NCBI RefSeq assembly: GCF_001424265.1
Contig: NZ_LMOV01000029.1
Location: 91,499 to 155,498, forward strand
DNA: 64,000 bases
Direction of reading: 5' to 3'
Source of the DNA: Acidovorax sp. Leaf160
Lineage (GTDB): Bacteria; Pseudomonadota; Gammaproteobacteria; Burkholderiales; Burkholderiaceae_C
The position numbers were made by a program, and so were the translations under genes. Below, in pieces: positions 34,556-44,228 of the stretch. Within the stretch, counting starts at the first letter, position 1. Each line of letters opens with the position of its first letter. The notes under the pieces were generated by a model, which saw only the letters and a list, made by a program, of their open reading frames with translations, did not search any database and was not told the DNA's origin.

Positions 34556-35499
34556 TGAGCGCCTCTTTCGCTTCAGCCCTGAGTGCCGCGCGCGATGCGG
34601 CGGCGAGCCAGCATTATCCGCAGGGCACGCTGTATGTCGTGGCCACCCCCATCGGCAACCTGGCCGACATCACGCTGCGCGCGCTGCATATGCTGCAGCT
34701 GGCCGACACCATCGCCTGCGAGGACACCCGGCACACGCAGTCGCTGCTGCGCGCCTACGGCATCGACAAGGGCGGCGCCCAGTTGCTGGCAGTGCATCAG
34801 CACAACGAGTCCGAAGCGGCCAAAGCGGTCGTGGAACGGCTGCGCGCGGGCCAGCGCGTGGCTTACGTCAGCGACGCCGGCACGCCGGGCGTGAGCGACC
34901 CCGGTGCCCGCCTCGCCCACACCGTGGCTGCCGCCGGCCTGCGCTGCCTGCCCTTGCCCGGGGCCAGCAGCGTGACGACGGCACTGAGCGCTGCGGGCGC
35001 GGTGGCCCACGGCCCGGGCGCTGCCGGATTCTTGTTCGCGGGTTTCTTGCCGACCCGGGGCGCGGAGCGGGCGGCCGCCGTGCAGGCGCTGGCGCTGGAA
35101 TCGCGCTGCGTGGTGCTGTTGGAAGCACCGCACCGGATCGAGGAGCTGGGCCGGGCACTGGCCGTGCTGGGCGACAGACCGGTCACGCTGGCGCGCGAAC
35201 TCACCAAACAGTTCGAAGAGATCACCACCCATCCGGCCCAGGCGCTGACCGAATGGCTGGGCGGCAACCCCCAACGTGCGCGCGGAGAATTCGTGGTGCT
35301 GCTGCATCCCTTGCAGGCGGCGGCCCCGGATGACGACGCCGAGGGCCGGCGGGTACTGCAGCTGCTGCTTCCCGAATTGCCGCTCAAGACGGCCGTGAAG
35401 GTCGCGGCGGAACTGACCGGGCAGCCGCGCAATGCGCTCTACGAGCTGGCGCTGCAGCTGCGGCGGGAGGCGGACAGCGCGGATGAGGAAGGCGACTGA
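34555..35499 (+). CDS. rsmI: 16S rRNA 2'-O-ribose C1402 methyltransferase (TTG start)
   Basis: A 314-residue SAM-dependent enzyme modifying C1402 of 16S rRNA in the decoding centre. The TTG at 34555 gives LSASFASALSAARD (initiator read as Met) and is preceded by AAGGA with six-base spacing. ATGs further up lie within the antisense yraN gene. The tetrapyrrole-methylase-fold motifs are complete: TLYVVATPIGNLADITLRAL, ACEDTRHTQSLLR, VAYVSDAGTPGVSDPG, LPLPGASSVTTALS, FAGFLP and VLLEAPHRIEEL. The rsmI/yraN/diaA/dolP order matches the E. coli cluster minus lpoA. Confidence 0.93.
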   Translation: MSASFASALSAARDAAASQHYPQGTLYVVATPIGNLADITLRALHMLQLADTIACEDTRHTQSLLRAYGIDKGGAQLLAVHQHNESEAAKAVVERLRAGQRVAYVSDAGTPGVSDPGARLAHTVAAAGLRCLPLPGASSVTTALSAAGAVAHGPGAAGFLFAGFLPTRGAERAAAVQALALESRCVVLLEAPHRIEELGRALAVLGDRPVTLARELTKQFEEITTHPAQALTEWLGGNPQRARGEFVVLLHPLQAAAPDDDAEGRRVLQLLLPELPLKTAVKVAAELTGQPRNALYELALQLRREADSADEEGD

Positions 35500-35522
35500 A
35501 GCCTGCCCACCGGATGCTGACG

Positions 35523-35564
35523 GCTGGCCGCTGGCCGCTGACCGCTGACCGCTGGCCGCTGGCG
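35523..35564. repeat. Heptamer tandem array (GCTGRCC)6
   Basis: Six consecutive 7-bp units (GCTGGCC, GCTGGCC, GCTGACC, GCTGACC, GCTGGCC, GCTGGCG) follow the rsmI stop. A related heptamer array appears reverse-oriented at 49990-50017. The 190-bp gap to the Hsp70 stop contains nothing else recognisable. Confidence 0.85.
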
Positions 35565-35689
35565 CAGCATCTCCGTCCTCGTTCACACGCAAGTACCGGT
35601 CCTACCCCCGGTAGCCTGCTGCTTTTTTCCATCGCATTCTTCGACGCACACCGTCCGGCACACCCCCGTGCCGCCACGGCGCGCCGCCT

Positions 35690-36955
35690 TCAGCCTCGGC
35701 TGTAAGCCAGGCCGGACGCCACGCCGCCGAACAAGTCGCCTTCGACCTGCGGCACGTCGGGAAATGCCTGCGCCAGTACGTGACGCAATGGGCGCAGGGC
35801 CGAAGACCCGCCAGTGAGATAGATGGCGCCGATGTCCTGCTGCCGCAACCCGGCGGCTTGCACGCAGGCTGCCGCACAGTCCGTCACCTGCCGCAGCGCG
35901 CCGTCCAGATGGCGGGCCAGGTCGTCCGGCGTGACCTCCGCCGTGAGCGCTGGTTCGAGCCAGTCCAGTGCGATGGTGGCCGTATCGTGCGACCGCGAGG
36001 CGCCGATCTTGGCCTGCTCCACCGCGTTGGCCAGGCGGTGGCCCCAGCGCTCGTTCAGCACCGTCATCAGCCGGTCGTGCCGTTGCGGGTCGGCGTAGTC
36101 GGAGCGCAGCTGCTGGGCTTCCCTCACCGACTTCTGGGCGTACTGCCACTGGATCAGGTGCCAGGTGGACAAATCGAAGAACACCCGGCTGGGCACCTCA
36201 CGGCCACGCGGCCCGATGTGGCGAAAGCCCAGGTGTCCCATGACCTGCTCCAGATTGAGGCGCCGGTCGAAGTCGGTGCCACCGATGTGCACGCCCGTGG
36301 TGGCCAGCACGTCGCTGCTGCGATCGGCCGCACCGCGCCGGTCCGGCCCGAGCCGCACCACGGTGAAGTCGGACGTTCCCCCGCCAATGTCCACCACCAG
36401 CACCAGTGCCTCGCGCGCCATGCGCTGCTCGTAGTCGAGCGCGGCTGCGATGGGTTCGAACTGGAACGCGATGTTGGTGAAGCCGGCATCGGCTGCCGCC
36501 CGGCCCAGGGCTTCTTCCGCCTGCTGGTCGCGCGCCGGGTCGTCGTCGACGAAATGCACCGGACGGCCGAGCACCACGCGTTCCGGCATGTCGCCATGCA
36601 GTGCGCCGCGCACCTGGACGGCGATGTGGCGCATGAACATCGCAATGATGTCCTGGTAGCTGACCAGCCCGTCATGCACGGAGGTCTTGTCTTGCAGCAG
36701 CGTGCTGCCCAGCAGGCTCTTGAGGGAGCGCATCAGGCGCCCCTCGAAACCTTCCAGGTACTGTTGCATCGCGTCGCGGCCGTAATGCGTGCTGCGGTCC
36801 TCCGTGTTGAAGAACAGCGCCGTGGGCATGATGGTGGTGCCCTGGGCGTCCAGCGGGATCAGCCGCGCGGCTGCGGAATTTGCGGTGCGCAGCGAGGCTG
36901 CGGAATTCGACGTGCCGAAATCGATGCCAAGGATGGAGCCGGGAAGAATCGCCAT
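35690..36955 (-). CDS. Hsp70-family protein, YegD-like, without substrate-binding domain
   Basis: A 421-residue actin-fold ATPase starting MAILPGSILGIDFGTSNSA (phosphate-1 loop at about 9-18). The second phosphate loop VVDIGGGTSDFTVV (about 195) and the adenosine loop YLTGGSSALRPLRHVL (about 385) are intact. The beta-sandwich substrate domain and lid of DnaK are missing, as in E. coli YegD (450 aa). Clients are unknown. The longer upstream frame lacks homology and a ribosome site, so I start at 36955. It lies alone between rsmI and the initiator-tRNA terminator. The frame is well conserved, so it is probably functional. Confidence 0.88.
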   Translation of the reverse strand: MAILPGSILGIDFGTSNSAASLRTANSAAARLIPLDAQGTTIMPTALFFNTEDRSTHYGRDAMQQYLEGFEGRLMRSLKSLLGSTLLQDKTSVHDGLVSYQDIIAMFMRHIAVQVRGALHGDMPERVVLGRPVHFVDDDPARDQQAEEALGRAAADAGFTNIAFQFEPIAAALDYEQRMAREALVLVVDIGGGTSDFTVVRLGPDRRGAADRSSDVLATTGVHIGGTDFDRRLNLEQVMGHLGFRHIGPRGREVPSRVFFDLSTWHLIQWQYAQKSVREAQQLRSDYADPQRHDRLMTVLNERWGHRLANAVEQAKIGASRSHDTATIALDWLEPALTAEVTPDDLARHLDGALRQVTDCAAACVQAAGLRQQDIGAIYLTGGSSALRPLRHVLAQAFPDVPQVEGDLFGGVASGLAYSRG

Positions 36956-37246
36956 GGAAAACGGGAAAATGATCAGGTGAACGGATGCGGTCCGGCGACG
37001 CTGCAGCTGCGGTGTCAGGCCAGACCCGCGGCCATGCGCCGGCACGCGCCACGAGTCGCGAGTTGCCGGTCGTTGCGGCAGGGCTTGGCAACACGCTGCA
37101 TCAGCATCCCGTGCGCTGGCCGAGCCGCCGATGGCAGCCACCTCCACCGGATCTGCGGCCCCGCAGAGCCTCTGCGCCAGCGAGGCTCATGGACCGGCCA
37201 ACGCAGATCTCATCGGGGGCCAGCCACTCAACCAGCCGGCAAAAAC
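36956..37246. other. Untranslated region upstream of the Hsp70 gene
   Basis: About 290 bases between the Hsp70 gene and the tRNA terminator. A frame continues upstream from the Hsp70 gene here, but its sequence has no family likeness. I see no RNA gene or repeat; a promoter for the Hsp70 gene is expected. Confidence 0.5.
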
Positions 37247-37247
37247 A

Positions 37248-37275
37248 AAAACGCCCACTGAAGAGTGGGCGTTTT
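37248..37275 (-). terminator. Strong intrinsic terminator after tRNA-fMet
   Basis: A perfect 12-bp stem (37248-37259 with 37264-37275), GAAG loop, GC-rich core CGCCCACT, flanked by A-tracts on one side and T-tracts on the other. It can work in both directions. It lies 25 bases downstream of the tRNA 3' end and would stop transcription from the tRNA and the ribosomal operon before the Hsp70 gene. Confidence 0.9.
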
Positions 37276-37299
37276 GTCGTGGTAGCGAACTACCGGTGT

Positions 37300-37376
<77 letters not shown>

Positions 37377-37386
37377 GCAAGATTGA

Positions 37387-37392
37387 ATTATA
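37387..37392 (-). promoter_or_regulatory. Consensus -10 box (TATAAT) for tRNA-fMet
   Basis: TATAAT on the minus strand lies between the rplQ stop and the tRNA 5' end, placing a start about 4 bases before mature position 1. The matching -35 region would be inside rplQ and is poor (TCCGCA with 17-base spacing). Confidence 0.6.
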
Positions 37393-37394
37393 GC

Positions 37395-37793
37395 TTACTT
37401 TGCGGCTTCTGCGGAAGAATCTGCATTTTCTTGTGCAGAACGCTCCACCAGCTCGACGAAAGCCATAGGCGCGTTGTCGCCCACGCGAAAGCCCATCTTC
37501 AGAATACGGGTGTAGCCGCCTGGACGTGCCTTGAAACGGGGGCCCAGGTCGTTGAACAGCTTGGTCACGCTGTCACGGTCGCGCAGGCGGTTGAAAGCCA
37601 GACGGCGATTGGCCAGGGTGTCTTCCTTGGCCAGGGTGATCATGGGCTCGATCACGCGGCGCAGTTCCTTGGCCTTGGGGAGCGTGGTCTTGATGGCCTC
37701 GTGCTCGATGAGCGAGTTCATCATGTTCTGCAGCATCGCCAGGCGGTGCGAAGAAGTGCGATTGAGTTTGCGAAGGCCGTGTCCGTGACGCAT
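37395..37793 (-). CDS. rplQ: 50S ribosomal protein L17
   Basis: 132 residues, starting [24 protein letters not shown], the universal L17 opening; the frame upstream of 37793 is not coding. [20 protein letters not shown] and the [24 protein letters not shown] end are typical. L17 is an assembly protein near the exit tunnel. It is last in the alpha operon, separated from rpoA by two hairpins, and followed directly by tRNA-fMet. Confidence 0.97.
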   Translation of the reverse strand: MRHGHGLRKLNRTSSHRLAMLQNMMNSLIEHEAIKTTLPKAKELRRVIEPMITLAKEDTLANRRLAFNRLRDRDSVTKLFNDLGPRFKARPGGYTRILKMGFRVGDNAPMAFVELVERSAQENADSSAEAAK

Positions 37794-37813
37794 GGTGCTG
37801 TTTCCTTGTCTGT

Positions 37814-37846
37814 AATTAAAACGGGCAGCCGTATCAGGTACTGCCC
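37814..37846 (-). terminator. Hairpin plus T-run between rpoA and rplQ (attenuator candidate)
   Basis: On the minus strand GGGCAG (37846-37841) pairs with CTGCCC (37828-37823) and is followed immediately by GTTTTAATT (37822-37814). The stem is six base pairs with a twelve-base loop, weak but with terminator geometry. It would let part of the transcription stop after rpoA and so lower rplQ and downstream tRNA read-through. Confidence 0.5.
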
Positions 37847-37854
37847 GGTGCACT

Positions 37855-37873
37855 GCTCTTTACTTGAAAGAGC
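37855..37873 (-). other. Second hairpin directly after rpoA
   Basis: GCTCTTT (37855-37861) and AAAGAGC (37867-37873) form a perfect 7-bp stem with a 5-base loop, 13 bases past the rpoA stop. It is upstream of the GGGCAG hairpin and could be an RNA-processing or stability element, or a pause partner. Confidence 0.5.
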
Positions 37874-37886
37874 CCAAAATTATAAC

Positions 37887-38879
37887 TTAACGCTTGTCCA
37901 AACCGGCTGGTGGCCAGTTTTCCAGCTTCATGCCCAGCGTCAAGCCGCGCGAAGCCAGGACTTCCTTGATCTCGTTGAGCGACTTGCGACCCAGGTTGGG
38001 GGTCTTGAGCAGCTCGTTTTCGGTACGCTGGATCAGGTCGCCGATGTAGTAGATGTTTTCGGCCTTCAGGCAGTTGGCCGAACGCACGGTCAGTTCCAGT
38101 TCGTCCACGGGACGCAGCAGGATCGGATCGAACGTCGCATTGCCGCGTGGACCGGCCGGCGCATCGAAGGCCGCCAGTTCGCCACCTTCCAGCTGCGCGA
38201 ACACCGCCAGTTGCTCGACGAGAATCTTGGCCGAGGCGCGAACTGCGTCTTCTGCAGTGATGGCACCGTTGGTTTCGATCTCGACCACCAGCTTGTCCAG
38301 GTCGGTGCGCTGCTCGACACGGGCGCTTTCGACCGTGTAGCTCACGCGCTTCACGGGCGAGAACGAGGCGTCCAGCACGATGCGGCCGATCGACTTGGTC
38401 GATTCGTCGGCATAGCGGCGCAGGTTGCCGGGCACGTAGCCGCGACCCTTCTCGACCTTGATCTGCATGTCGAGCTTGCCACCGGCGGACAGGTTAGCGA
38501 TCACGTGGTCCGGGTTGACGATCTCGACATCGTGCGGCGTCTGGATGTCGCGTGCGGTCACGACGCCTTCGCCGTCCTTGCGCAGGCTCAGGGTCACTTC
38601 GTCACGGTTGTGGAGCTTGAACACCACGCCCTTGAGGTTCAGAAGGATGTTGACCACGTCTTCTTGAACGCCGTCGATCGACGAGTACTCATGCAGCACA
38701 CCTGCAATCGTGACCTCAGTTGCTGCGTAACCCACCATGGACGACAGCAGCACACGGCGGATGGCGTTACCCAACGTGTGGCCGTAGCCCCGTTCGAACG
38801 GCTCCAGTGCGACCTTGGCGCGATTGTGGCCAAGCTGCTCGACATTGATTGCCTTGGGCTTCAGCAAATTGGTTTGCAT
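37887..38879 (-). CDS. rpoA: DNA-directed RNA polymerase subunit alpha
   Basis: 330 residues starting [17 protein letters not shown]. The N-terminal dimerisation domain ([26 protein letters not shown], about 35-60) and the C-terminal domain ([66 protein letters not shown] reduced to its key helix-hairpin-helix) are complete. The CTD residues that contact UP elements and activators are in the conserved RSANCLK region. It is flanked by hairpins on both sides, rpsD upstream and rplQ downstream. Confidence 0.98.
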   Translation of the reverse strand: MQTNLLKPKAINVEQLGHNRAKVALEPFERGYGHTLGNAIRRVLLSSMVGYAATEVTIAGVLHEYSSIDGVQEDVVNILLNLKGVVFKLHNRDEVTLSLRKDGEGVVTARDIQTPHDVEIVNPDHVIANLSAGGKLDMQIKVEKGRGYVPGNLRRYADESTKSIGRIVLDASFSPVKRVSYTVESARVEQRTDLDKLVVEIETNGAITAEDAVRASAKILVEQLAVFAQLEGGELAAFDAPAGPRGNATFDPILLRPVDELELTVRSANCLKAENIYYIGDLIQRTENELLKTPNLGRKSLNEIKEVLASRGLTLGMKLENWPPAGLDKR

Positions 38880-38936
38880 GCAAACTTCCTCTCAATACCC
38901 CCAGCTCGTTACACCGGTAAGGCTGTGAAGCGCCTA

Positions 38937-38956
38937 AACCGCGATGCCTCGCGGTT
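38937..38956 (-). other. Perfect hairpin in the rpsD-rpoA gap
   Basis: AACCGCG (38937-38943) and CGCGGTT (38950-38956) flank a 6-base loop in the 114-bp space upstream of rpoA. No T-run follows, so it is more likely an mRNA processing or S4-binding-type leader element than a terminator. Confidence 0.45.
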
Positions 38957-38993
38957 CAGGAACGGATTTCTCGAAATCGGAGATCAGTGCGGA

Positions 38994-39617
38994 TTAACGC
39001 GAGTACAACTCAACGATCAGCGATTCGTTGATGTCGGCGCCGAATTCGTCACGATCTGGCACCTTCTTGAAGACGCCCTCTGCCTTGTCGGCATTGACTT
39101 CCACCCAGGCGGGCAGGCCCACTTGCTGTGCCAGTTGCAGGGCTTCGACGATGCGGTTCTGCTTCTTGGACTTTTCGCGCACGGCCACGACGTCGCCGGT
39201 CTTGACCAGGTACGACGCGATGTTGACCGACTGGCCGTTCACGGTGATCGCCTTGTGCGACACCAGCTGGCGTGCTTCGGCGCGCGTGGAGCCGAAGCCC
39301 ATGCGGTACACGACGTTGTCCAGGCGGGATTCCAGCAGCGACAGCAGGTTGGCGCCGGTGTTGCCCTTGCGGCGGTCAGCAGCCTCGAAGTAGCGGCGGA
39401 ATTGCTTTTCCAGCACGCCGTACATGCGCTTGACCTTCTGCTTTTCGCGCAGCTGCAGACCGTAGTCGGAGGTACGCTGACCCGAAGTGCGGCCGTGCTG
39501 GCCTGGCTTGGAGTCGAACTTCGACTTGTCCGCGATGGAGCGGCGTGCGCTCTTCAGGAACAGGTCGGTGCCTTCACGGCGGGAGAGTTTGGCCTTGGGG
39601 CCGAGGTAACGTGCCAC
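38994..39617 (-). CDS. rpsD: 30S ribosomal protein S4
   Basis: 207 residues, starting [28 protein letters not shown]. The S4 domain ([44 protein letters not shown], about 97-150) and the [32 protein letters not shown] assembly region are present. It nucleates 30S assembly and in many bacteria represses its own alpha operon. It ends 114 bp before rpoA. Confidence 0.98.
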   Translation of the reverse strand: MARYLGPKAKLSRREGTDLFLKSARRSIADKSKFDSKPGQHGRTSGQRTSDYGLQLREKQKVKRMYGVLEKQFRRYFEAADRRKGNTGANLLSLLESRLDNVVYRMGFGSTRAEARQLVSHKAITVNGQSVNIASYLVKTGDVVAVREKSKKQNRIVEALQLAQQVGLPAWVEVNADKAEGVFKKVPDRDEFGADINESLIVELYSR

Positions 39618-39707
39618 TTGAGCTTCCTTGTGTCATCTTCCGCAACAGCATTGCGGGAGCCACCGCAGCGCTAGGCTGACGGTGGCGGTGGGCTTCAGAG
39701 AAAAAGG

Positions 39708-40112
39708 TTAGATACGACGACGCTTTTGAGGGCGGCAGCCGTTGTGGGGAACCGGCGTCACGTCGGAGATGGACGTGATGCGGATACCCAGCGCGCCCAG
39801 AGCGCGAACCGACGATTCGCGACCTGGACCGGGGCCCTTGATCTCGACGTCGAGGTTCTTGATGCCCTGTTCGATCGCGGCGCGACCGGCGACTTCCGAT
39901 GCCACCTGGGCTGCGAAAGGCGTCGACTTGCGCGAGCCCTTGAAGCCTTGGCCACCGGAGGAAGCCCAGGACAGTGCGTTGCCCTGGCGATCGGTGATCG
40001 TGATGATGGTGTTGTTGAACGAAGCATGCACGTGGGCAATGCCGTCCGACACGTTCTTGCGAACCTTTTTGCGAACACGCTGTGCAGCGTTATTGGCAGG
40101 AGACTTGGCCAT
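39708..40112 (-). CDS. rpsK: 30S ribosomal protein S11
   Basis: 134 residues, starting [24 protein letters not shown]. The core [45 protein letters not shown] and the basic end [10 protein letters not shown] are typical. It binds the 30S platform. It is 16 bp after rpsM. The 90-bp gap to rpsD carries two small hairpins (around CCGCAA/TTGCGG and CCACCG/CGGTGG). Confidence 0.97.
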   Translation of the reverse strand: MAKSPANNAAQRVRKKVRKNVSDGIAHVHASFNNTIITITDRQGNALSWASSGGQGFKGSRKSTPFAAQVASEVAGRAAIEQGIKNLDVEIKGPGPGRESSVRALGALGIRITSISDVTPVPHNGCRPQKRRRI

Positions 40113-40128
40113 GTTGATCTCTCAGTCT

Positions 40129-40494
40129 TTACTTCTTGAGTGCCGCTGCGCCCTTGCGCGGACCCTTGCGGGTGCGGGCGTTGGTACGCGTGCGCTGGCC
40201 GCGCATCGGCAGGCCGCGACGATGGCGGAAGCCGCGATAGCAGCCGATGTCCATCAGGCGCTTGATGTTCATCGTCGTTTCGCGACGCAGGTCGCCTTCG
40301 ATCGTGAACTGAGCGATCTGATCGCGAATTTTTTCCAGGTCGCCGTCCGTCAGATCCTTGATCTTCTTGGAGTAAGCGATGTCGCATGCTTCGCAGATCT
40401 TGCGAGCACGGGTGCGACCGATGCCAAAAATGGCGGTCAAGCCGATTTCAGCATGCTGATGCGGCGGAATGTTGATGCCAGCGATACGTGCCAT
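40129..40494 (-). CDS. rpsM: 30S ribosomal protein S13
   Basis: 121 residues, starting [50 protein letters not shown] at the C-terminus reaches the P-site tRNA. The helix-turn-helix-like [25 protein letters not shown] region is conserved. It lies 23 bp after rpmJ and heads the alpha-type segment. Confidence 0.97.
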   Translation of the reverse strand: MARIAGINIPPHQHAEIGLTAIFGIGRTRARKICEACDIAYSKKIKDLTDGDLEKIRDQIAQFTIEGDLRRETTMNIKRLMDIGCYRGFRHRRGLPMRGQRTRTNARTRKGPRKGAAALKK

Positions 40495-40517
40495 GTGCGT
40501 CCTCTAATACTTTCCAG

Positions 40518-40631
40518 TCAACCTTGGCGCTGCTTGTGACGCAGATCCGTGCAGATCACGCGCACCACACCCTTGCGGCGGATGATCTTGCAGTTGCGGC
40601 AGATTTTCTTGACCGAAGCCGAAACTCTCAT
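40518..40631 (-). CDS. rpmJ: 50S ribosomal protein L36
   Basis: A 37-residue protein, [17 protein letters not shown] followed by [20 protein letters not shown]. The four zinc ligands of the C+ form (C-x2-C and later Cys and His) are seen as CRNC, IC and H. It lies between rpsM and secY. A ribosome site (AGGAGA) precedes the ATG. infA, which often occurs between secY and rpmJ, is absent. Confidence 0.95.
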   Translation of the reverse strand: MRVSASVKKICRNCKIIRRKGVVRVICTDLRHKQRQG

Positions 40632-40777
40632 TTCATTCTCCTAAAACTTGCCATTCGTCCCGGCCACAGCGCGGAACACAAAAATTTTGCGCCCGCGATG
40701 ATCGAAGGCATCAATAACCGTAACTTGAGTTCAGGCGAACCCGCGACTATAGCGCAGTTCTCTGAAACACCCCAGAC

Positions 40778-42097
40778 TTACGTTCCGGGCGTCGCTTTGA
40801 AGTTCGCCTTTTTGAGGAGCGATTCGTACTGCTGCGACATCATGTAGTTCTGGACCTGGGCCATGAAGTCCATGGTCACCACCACAATGATCAGGAGCGA
40901 CGTGCCACCGAAATAGAACGGAACGTTGTATTTCAGGATCAGGAACTCCGGCAGCAGGCAGACGAACGTGATGTACACGGCGCCCGCCAGCGTGAGGCGA
41001 ACCAGAATCTTGTCGATGTAGCGGGCGGTCTGTTCACCAGGACGGATCCCGGGGATGAACGCGCCACTCTTCTTCAGGTTGTCGGCGGTCTCGCGGCTGT
41101 TGAACACGAGGGCCGTGTAGAAGAAGCAGAAGAACACGATGGCCGCGGCGTAGAACATCACGTACACCGGTTGCCCGGGGGTCAGTGCGCTCGAGATGTC
41201 ACGCAGCCAACGCATCGACTCGCCTGCGCTGAACCAGTTCACCACCGTAGCGGGCAGCAGAATGATCGACGACGCGAAGATCGGCGGAATCACACCGGCC
41301 ATGTTCAGCTTCAGCGGCAGATGCGACGACTGACCGCCGTACACCTTGTTGCCGACCTGACGCCGCGCATAGTTCACCAGGATCTTGCGCTGTCCACGCT
41401 CCACGAACACCACGAAGTATGTCACCAGACCGACCACGATCACGATGAAGATGGCTGCCAGGATGCTCATCGCACCGGTACGCACCAGCTCCAGCAGACC
41501 GCCAATCGAGCTTGGCAGACCTGCGGCAATGCCCGCGAAGATCAGGATCGAGATGCCGTTGCCCAGACCGCGTTCGGTGATCTGCTCGCCCAGCCACATG
41601 AGGAACATGGTGCCGGCCGTCAGGCTCACCACCGCCGTCAGGCGGAAGCCGAAGCCTGGCGACAGCACGAGACCGGCCGAGCTTTCCAGCGCCACGGCGA
41701 TGCCGAGCGACTGGAAGATCGCCAGGCCCAGCGTGCCGTAGCGGGTGTACTGCGTGATCTTCCTGCGACCCGACTCGCCTTCCTTCTTCAACTGCTCGAA
41801 CGTCGGAATGACGTAGGTCATCAGCTGCATGATGATCGATGCCGAGATGTACGGCATGATCCCCAGAGCGAAGACCGTGAAGCGCGAGAGCGCCCCACCC
41901 GAGAACATGTTGAACAGATTCAGGATGCCGCCTTGCTGGCCACTGAAAAGCTGCTGCAGCTGCGCCGGATCGATGCCGGGCACTGGGATGTGCGCGCCAA
42001 TGCGATACACGACCAACGCCAGCAGCAGAAAAACCAGCCGGCGACGCAGGTCGCCGAACTTACCGGTTTTCGCAATTTGAGCTGCGTTCGTAGCCAC
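40778..42097 (-). CDS. secY: Protein translocase subunit SecY
   Basis: 439 residues, the channel subunit of the Sec translocon. Ten transmembrane segments run from [20 protein letters not shown] through [20 protein letters not shown]. The plug/lateral-gate-type [15 protein letters not shown] and the cytosolic loop motif [14 protein letters not shown], facing ribosome and SecA, are present. It lies 23 bp after rplO, as in the spc operon, with 146 bp before rpmJ. Confidence 0.97.
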   Translation of the reverse strand: MATNAAQIAKTGKFGDLRRRLVFLLLALVVYRIGAHIPVPGIDPAQLQQLFSGQQGGILNLFNMFSGGALSRFTVFALGIMPYISASIIMQLMTYVIPTFEQLKKEGESGRRKITQYTRYGTLGLAIFQSLGIAVALESSAGLVLSPGFGFRLTAVVSLTAGTMFLMWLGEQITERGLGNGISILIFAGIAAGLPSSIGGLLELVRTGAMSILAAIFIVIVVGLVTYFVVFVERGQRKILVNYARRQVGNKVYGGQSSHLPLKLNMAGVIPPIFASSIILLPATVVNWFSAGESMRWLRDISSALTPGQPVYVMFYAAAIVFFCFFYTALVFNSRETADNLKKSGAFIPGIRPGEQTARYIDKILVRLTLAGAVYITFVCLLPEFLILKYNVPFYFGGTSLLIIVVVTMDFMAQVQNYMMSQQYESLLKKANFKATPGT

Positions 42098-42120
42098 GGG
42101 TGCCTTCCTTCAGAACCGAA

Positions 42121-42552
42121 TCAGGCCAGGCTGCCGCCGGAGGCTTCGATCGCCGTCTTGGCAGCGGCGGTCGCGCCGATGCCCGTCAGCTTCACAGCCT
42201 TCGTCAGGGAACCGGTGTTGATCACCTTGACGACCTTGGCGCGTTGGCCCACCAGGCCGGCGCTCTTGAGCGCCAGCAGGTCGACTTCGGCCAGGCCGAG
42301 CTGTTCCAGAGCGGTCAGCGTCACTTCTGCATTGAACTTCAGCAGGTGCGACTTGAAACCACGCTTGGGCAGACGGCGCTGCAGAGGCATTTGACCGCCT
42401 TCGAAGCCCACCTTGTGGTAGCCACCCGAACGCGACTTCTGACCCTTGTGACCGCGGCCGGCGGTCTTGCCCAGACCGGAGCCGATACCACGGCCGACGC
42501 GGCGCTTGGCGTGCTTGGCTCCAGCTGCGGGCTTGATGCTATTGAGTTCCAT
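42121..42552 (-). CDS. rplO: 50S ribosomal protein L15
   Basis: 143 residues from the ATG at 42552, [63 protein letters not shown] reaches into 23S rRNA. A second ATG one codon upstream (42555) is less likely because GAGAGG would be too close to it. It is eleven bases after rpmD. Confidence 0.96.
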   Translation of the reverse strand: MELNSIKPAAGAKHAKRRVGRGIGSGLGKTAGRGHKGQKSRSGGYHKVGFEGGQMPLQRRLPKRGFKSHLLKFNAEVTLTALEQLGLAEVDLLALKSAGLVGQRAKVVKVINTGSLTKAVKLTGIGATAAAKTAIEASGGSLA

Positions 42553-42562
42553 CATCAACCTC

Positions 42563-42745
42563 TCAGAGGACCTTGACCAGATAGCTGATCTTGTTAATCA
42601 TGCCGCGCACTTCGGGGCTGTCCTGCAGTTCGCTGATGCTGTTCAGCTTGCGCAGGCCCAGGCCGCGCACGGTGGCACGGTGCGATTCCTTGGTGCCGAT
42701 AGGGCTGCGCACCAGTTGAATCTTGACGGTTTGTTGGGTAGTCAT
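42563..42745 (-). CDS. rpmD: 50S ribosomal protein L30
   Basis: 60 residues, [44 protein letters not shown] onward. The core [21 protein letters not shown] is the L30 signature. Short, tightly packed between rpsE (12 bp) and rplO. Confidence 0.97.
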   Translation of the reverse strand: MTTQQTVKIQLVRSPIGTKESHRATVRGLGLRKLNSISELQDSPEVRGMINKISYLVKVL

Positions 42746-42757
42746 TCCAGCTTCCTA

Positions 42758-43276
42758 TCAGGCGAAGATGTCTTCGACCGTTTTGCCGCGCTTGGCTGCC
42801 ACGTCCGAAGGAGTGGTCGACTTGATGAGCGCATCAAAGGTCGCACGGACCATGTTGTAGGGGTTCGACGAACCATGGCTCTTGGCCACGATGTCGGTGA
42901 TGCCCACCACTTCGAACACAGCGCGCATGGGGCCGCCAGCAATGATGCCGGTACCCTTGGGAGCTGGGTGCAGTTCCACCGATGCAGCGCCGTGGTGGCC
43001 CTTCACCGAGTGGTGGATGGAGCCGCTCTTGAGCGAAACCTTCACCAGGTTGCGACGGCACTCTTCCATCGCCTTTTGCACGGCAGCTGGCACTTCCTTC
43101 GACTTGCCCTTGCCCATGCCCACGCGGCCGTCACCGTCGCCGACCACCGTCAGTGCAGCGAAGCCGAGGATACGGCCGCCCTTCACGACTTTGGTCACGC
43201 GGTTGACCGCGATCATCTTCTCGCGCATTCCGTCGTCTTGGCCTTCGGTCTGCACTTTGGGTTGAAATTTAGCCAT
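42758..43276 (-). CDS. rpsE: 30S ribosomal protein S5
   Basis: 172 residues, [39 protein letters not shown]. The N-terminal double-stranded-RNA-binding fold and the [35 protein letters not shown]-terminal fold are both there. Lies 17 bp after rplR. S5 supports decoding accuracy. Confidence 0.97.
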   Translation of the reverse strand: MAKFQPKVQTEGQDDGMREKMIAVNRVTKVVKGGRILGFAALTVVGDGDGRVGMGKGKSKEVPAAVQKAMEECRRNLVKVSLKSGSIHHSVKGHHGAASVELHPAPKGTGIIAGGPMRAVFEVVGITDIVAKSHGSSNPYNMVRATFDALIKSTTPSDVAAKRGKTVEDIFA

Positions 43277-43293
43277 TTTGTGTATCGCTCCGC

Positions 43294-43659
43294 TTAGAAC
43301 TGCAGGCCGGCTTCACGTGCGGCGTCGGCCAGAGCCTTGACGCGGCCGTGGTAGGCAAAGCCTGCACGATCGAATGCAACCTTCTCGACGCCGGCAGCCT
43401 TCGCCTTTTCAGCGATGCGCTTGCCGATGGCCTGGGCTGCGGCGGCATTGCCACCCTTGCCCGAGCCACCCAGTTCCTTGCGCACGTCGGCTTCGGCCGT
43501 GGAAGCGCTGGCCAGCACCTTGGTGCCGTCGCCGGAGATCACAGTGGCGTAGATGTGGAGGTTCGTACGGTTCACGGTCAGACGCGCGATGCCTTGCTGG
43601 GCAATGCGGATGCGGGTCTGGCGGGCACGACGAAGACGCTGCTCTTTCTTGGTCAACAT
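43294..43659 (-). CDS. rplR: 50S ribosomal protein L18
   Basis: 121 residues, [39 protein letters not shown]. It binds 5S rRNA through [50 protein letters not shown]. Eleven bases after rplF. Confidence 0.97.
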   Translation of the reverse strand: MLTKKEQRLRRARQTRIRIAQQGIARLTVNRTNLHIYATVISGDGTKVLASASTAEADVRKELGGSGKGGNAAAAQAIGKRIAEKAKAAGVEKVAFDRAGFAYHGRVKALADAAREAGLQF

Positions 43660-43670
43660 GTTGCAGCTCC

Positions 43671-44204
43671 TTATTTCTTCTTGGTCTCTTTGATCGTGAC
43701 TTTTTCGTCCGCATAGCGGATGCCCTTGCCCTTGTAGGGCTCGGGAGGACGAACGGCACGGATCTCAGCAGCCAATTGGCCGACGCGCTGGCGGTCGGCG
43801 CCCTTCACCACGATTTCGGTCGGGGTGGGGGTAGCGACGGTGATGCCAGCAGGCATCTCGAAGTTCACGGGGTGCGAGTAGCCGACGTTCAGGTTCAGCT
43901 TGGCGCCGGAAGCCGCCGCCTTGTAACCCACGCCGATCAGGCTCAGCTTCTTCTCGAAGCCCTTGCTCACGCCCACCACCATGTTGTTCACCAGCTGACG
44001 GATGGTGCCGCTCATGGCGTTGGCTTCACGCGATTCATTGGCAGGCTCGAAAGCGAGCTTGCCGTCGTTGTTGGTGACCTTGACCAAGGCGTTCTGGGTA
44101 AGCGACAGCGTGCCGCCCGAGCCCTTCACGTTGATCTGGTCGCCATTGATGGACACATCCACGCCAGCGGGGATGGTCACCGGCATTTTTCCTACGCGGG
44201 ACAT
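43671..44204 (-). CDS. rplF: 50S ribosomal protein L6
   Basis: 177 residues, [28 protein letters not shown]. Two alpha-beta repeats; the C-terminal signature [19 protein letters not shown] is complete. Lies near the sarcin-ricin loop. A gap of 24 bp separates it from rpsH. Confidence 0.97.
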   Translation of the reverse strand: MSRVGKMPVTIPAGVDVSINGDQINVKGSGGTLSLTQNALVKVTNNDGKLAFEPANESREANAMSGTIRQLVNNMVVGVSKGFEKKLSLIGVGYKAAASGAKLNLNVGYSHPVNFEMPAGITVATPTPTEIVVKGADRQRVGQLAAEIRAVRPPEPYKGKGIRYADEKVTIKETKKK

Positions 44205-44228
44205 TTCAGTTTCTCCTCGATGCCACGG

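Noticed and set aside
36956-37147. N-terminal extension of the Hsp70-family gene
   Set aside because: The added residues precede the conserved start (GIDFGTSNSA) and have no ribosome site.
40746-40751. TATAGT as a -10 box for an internal promoter before rpmJ
   Set aside because: No acceptable -35 element at 16-18 bases; left unannotated.
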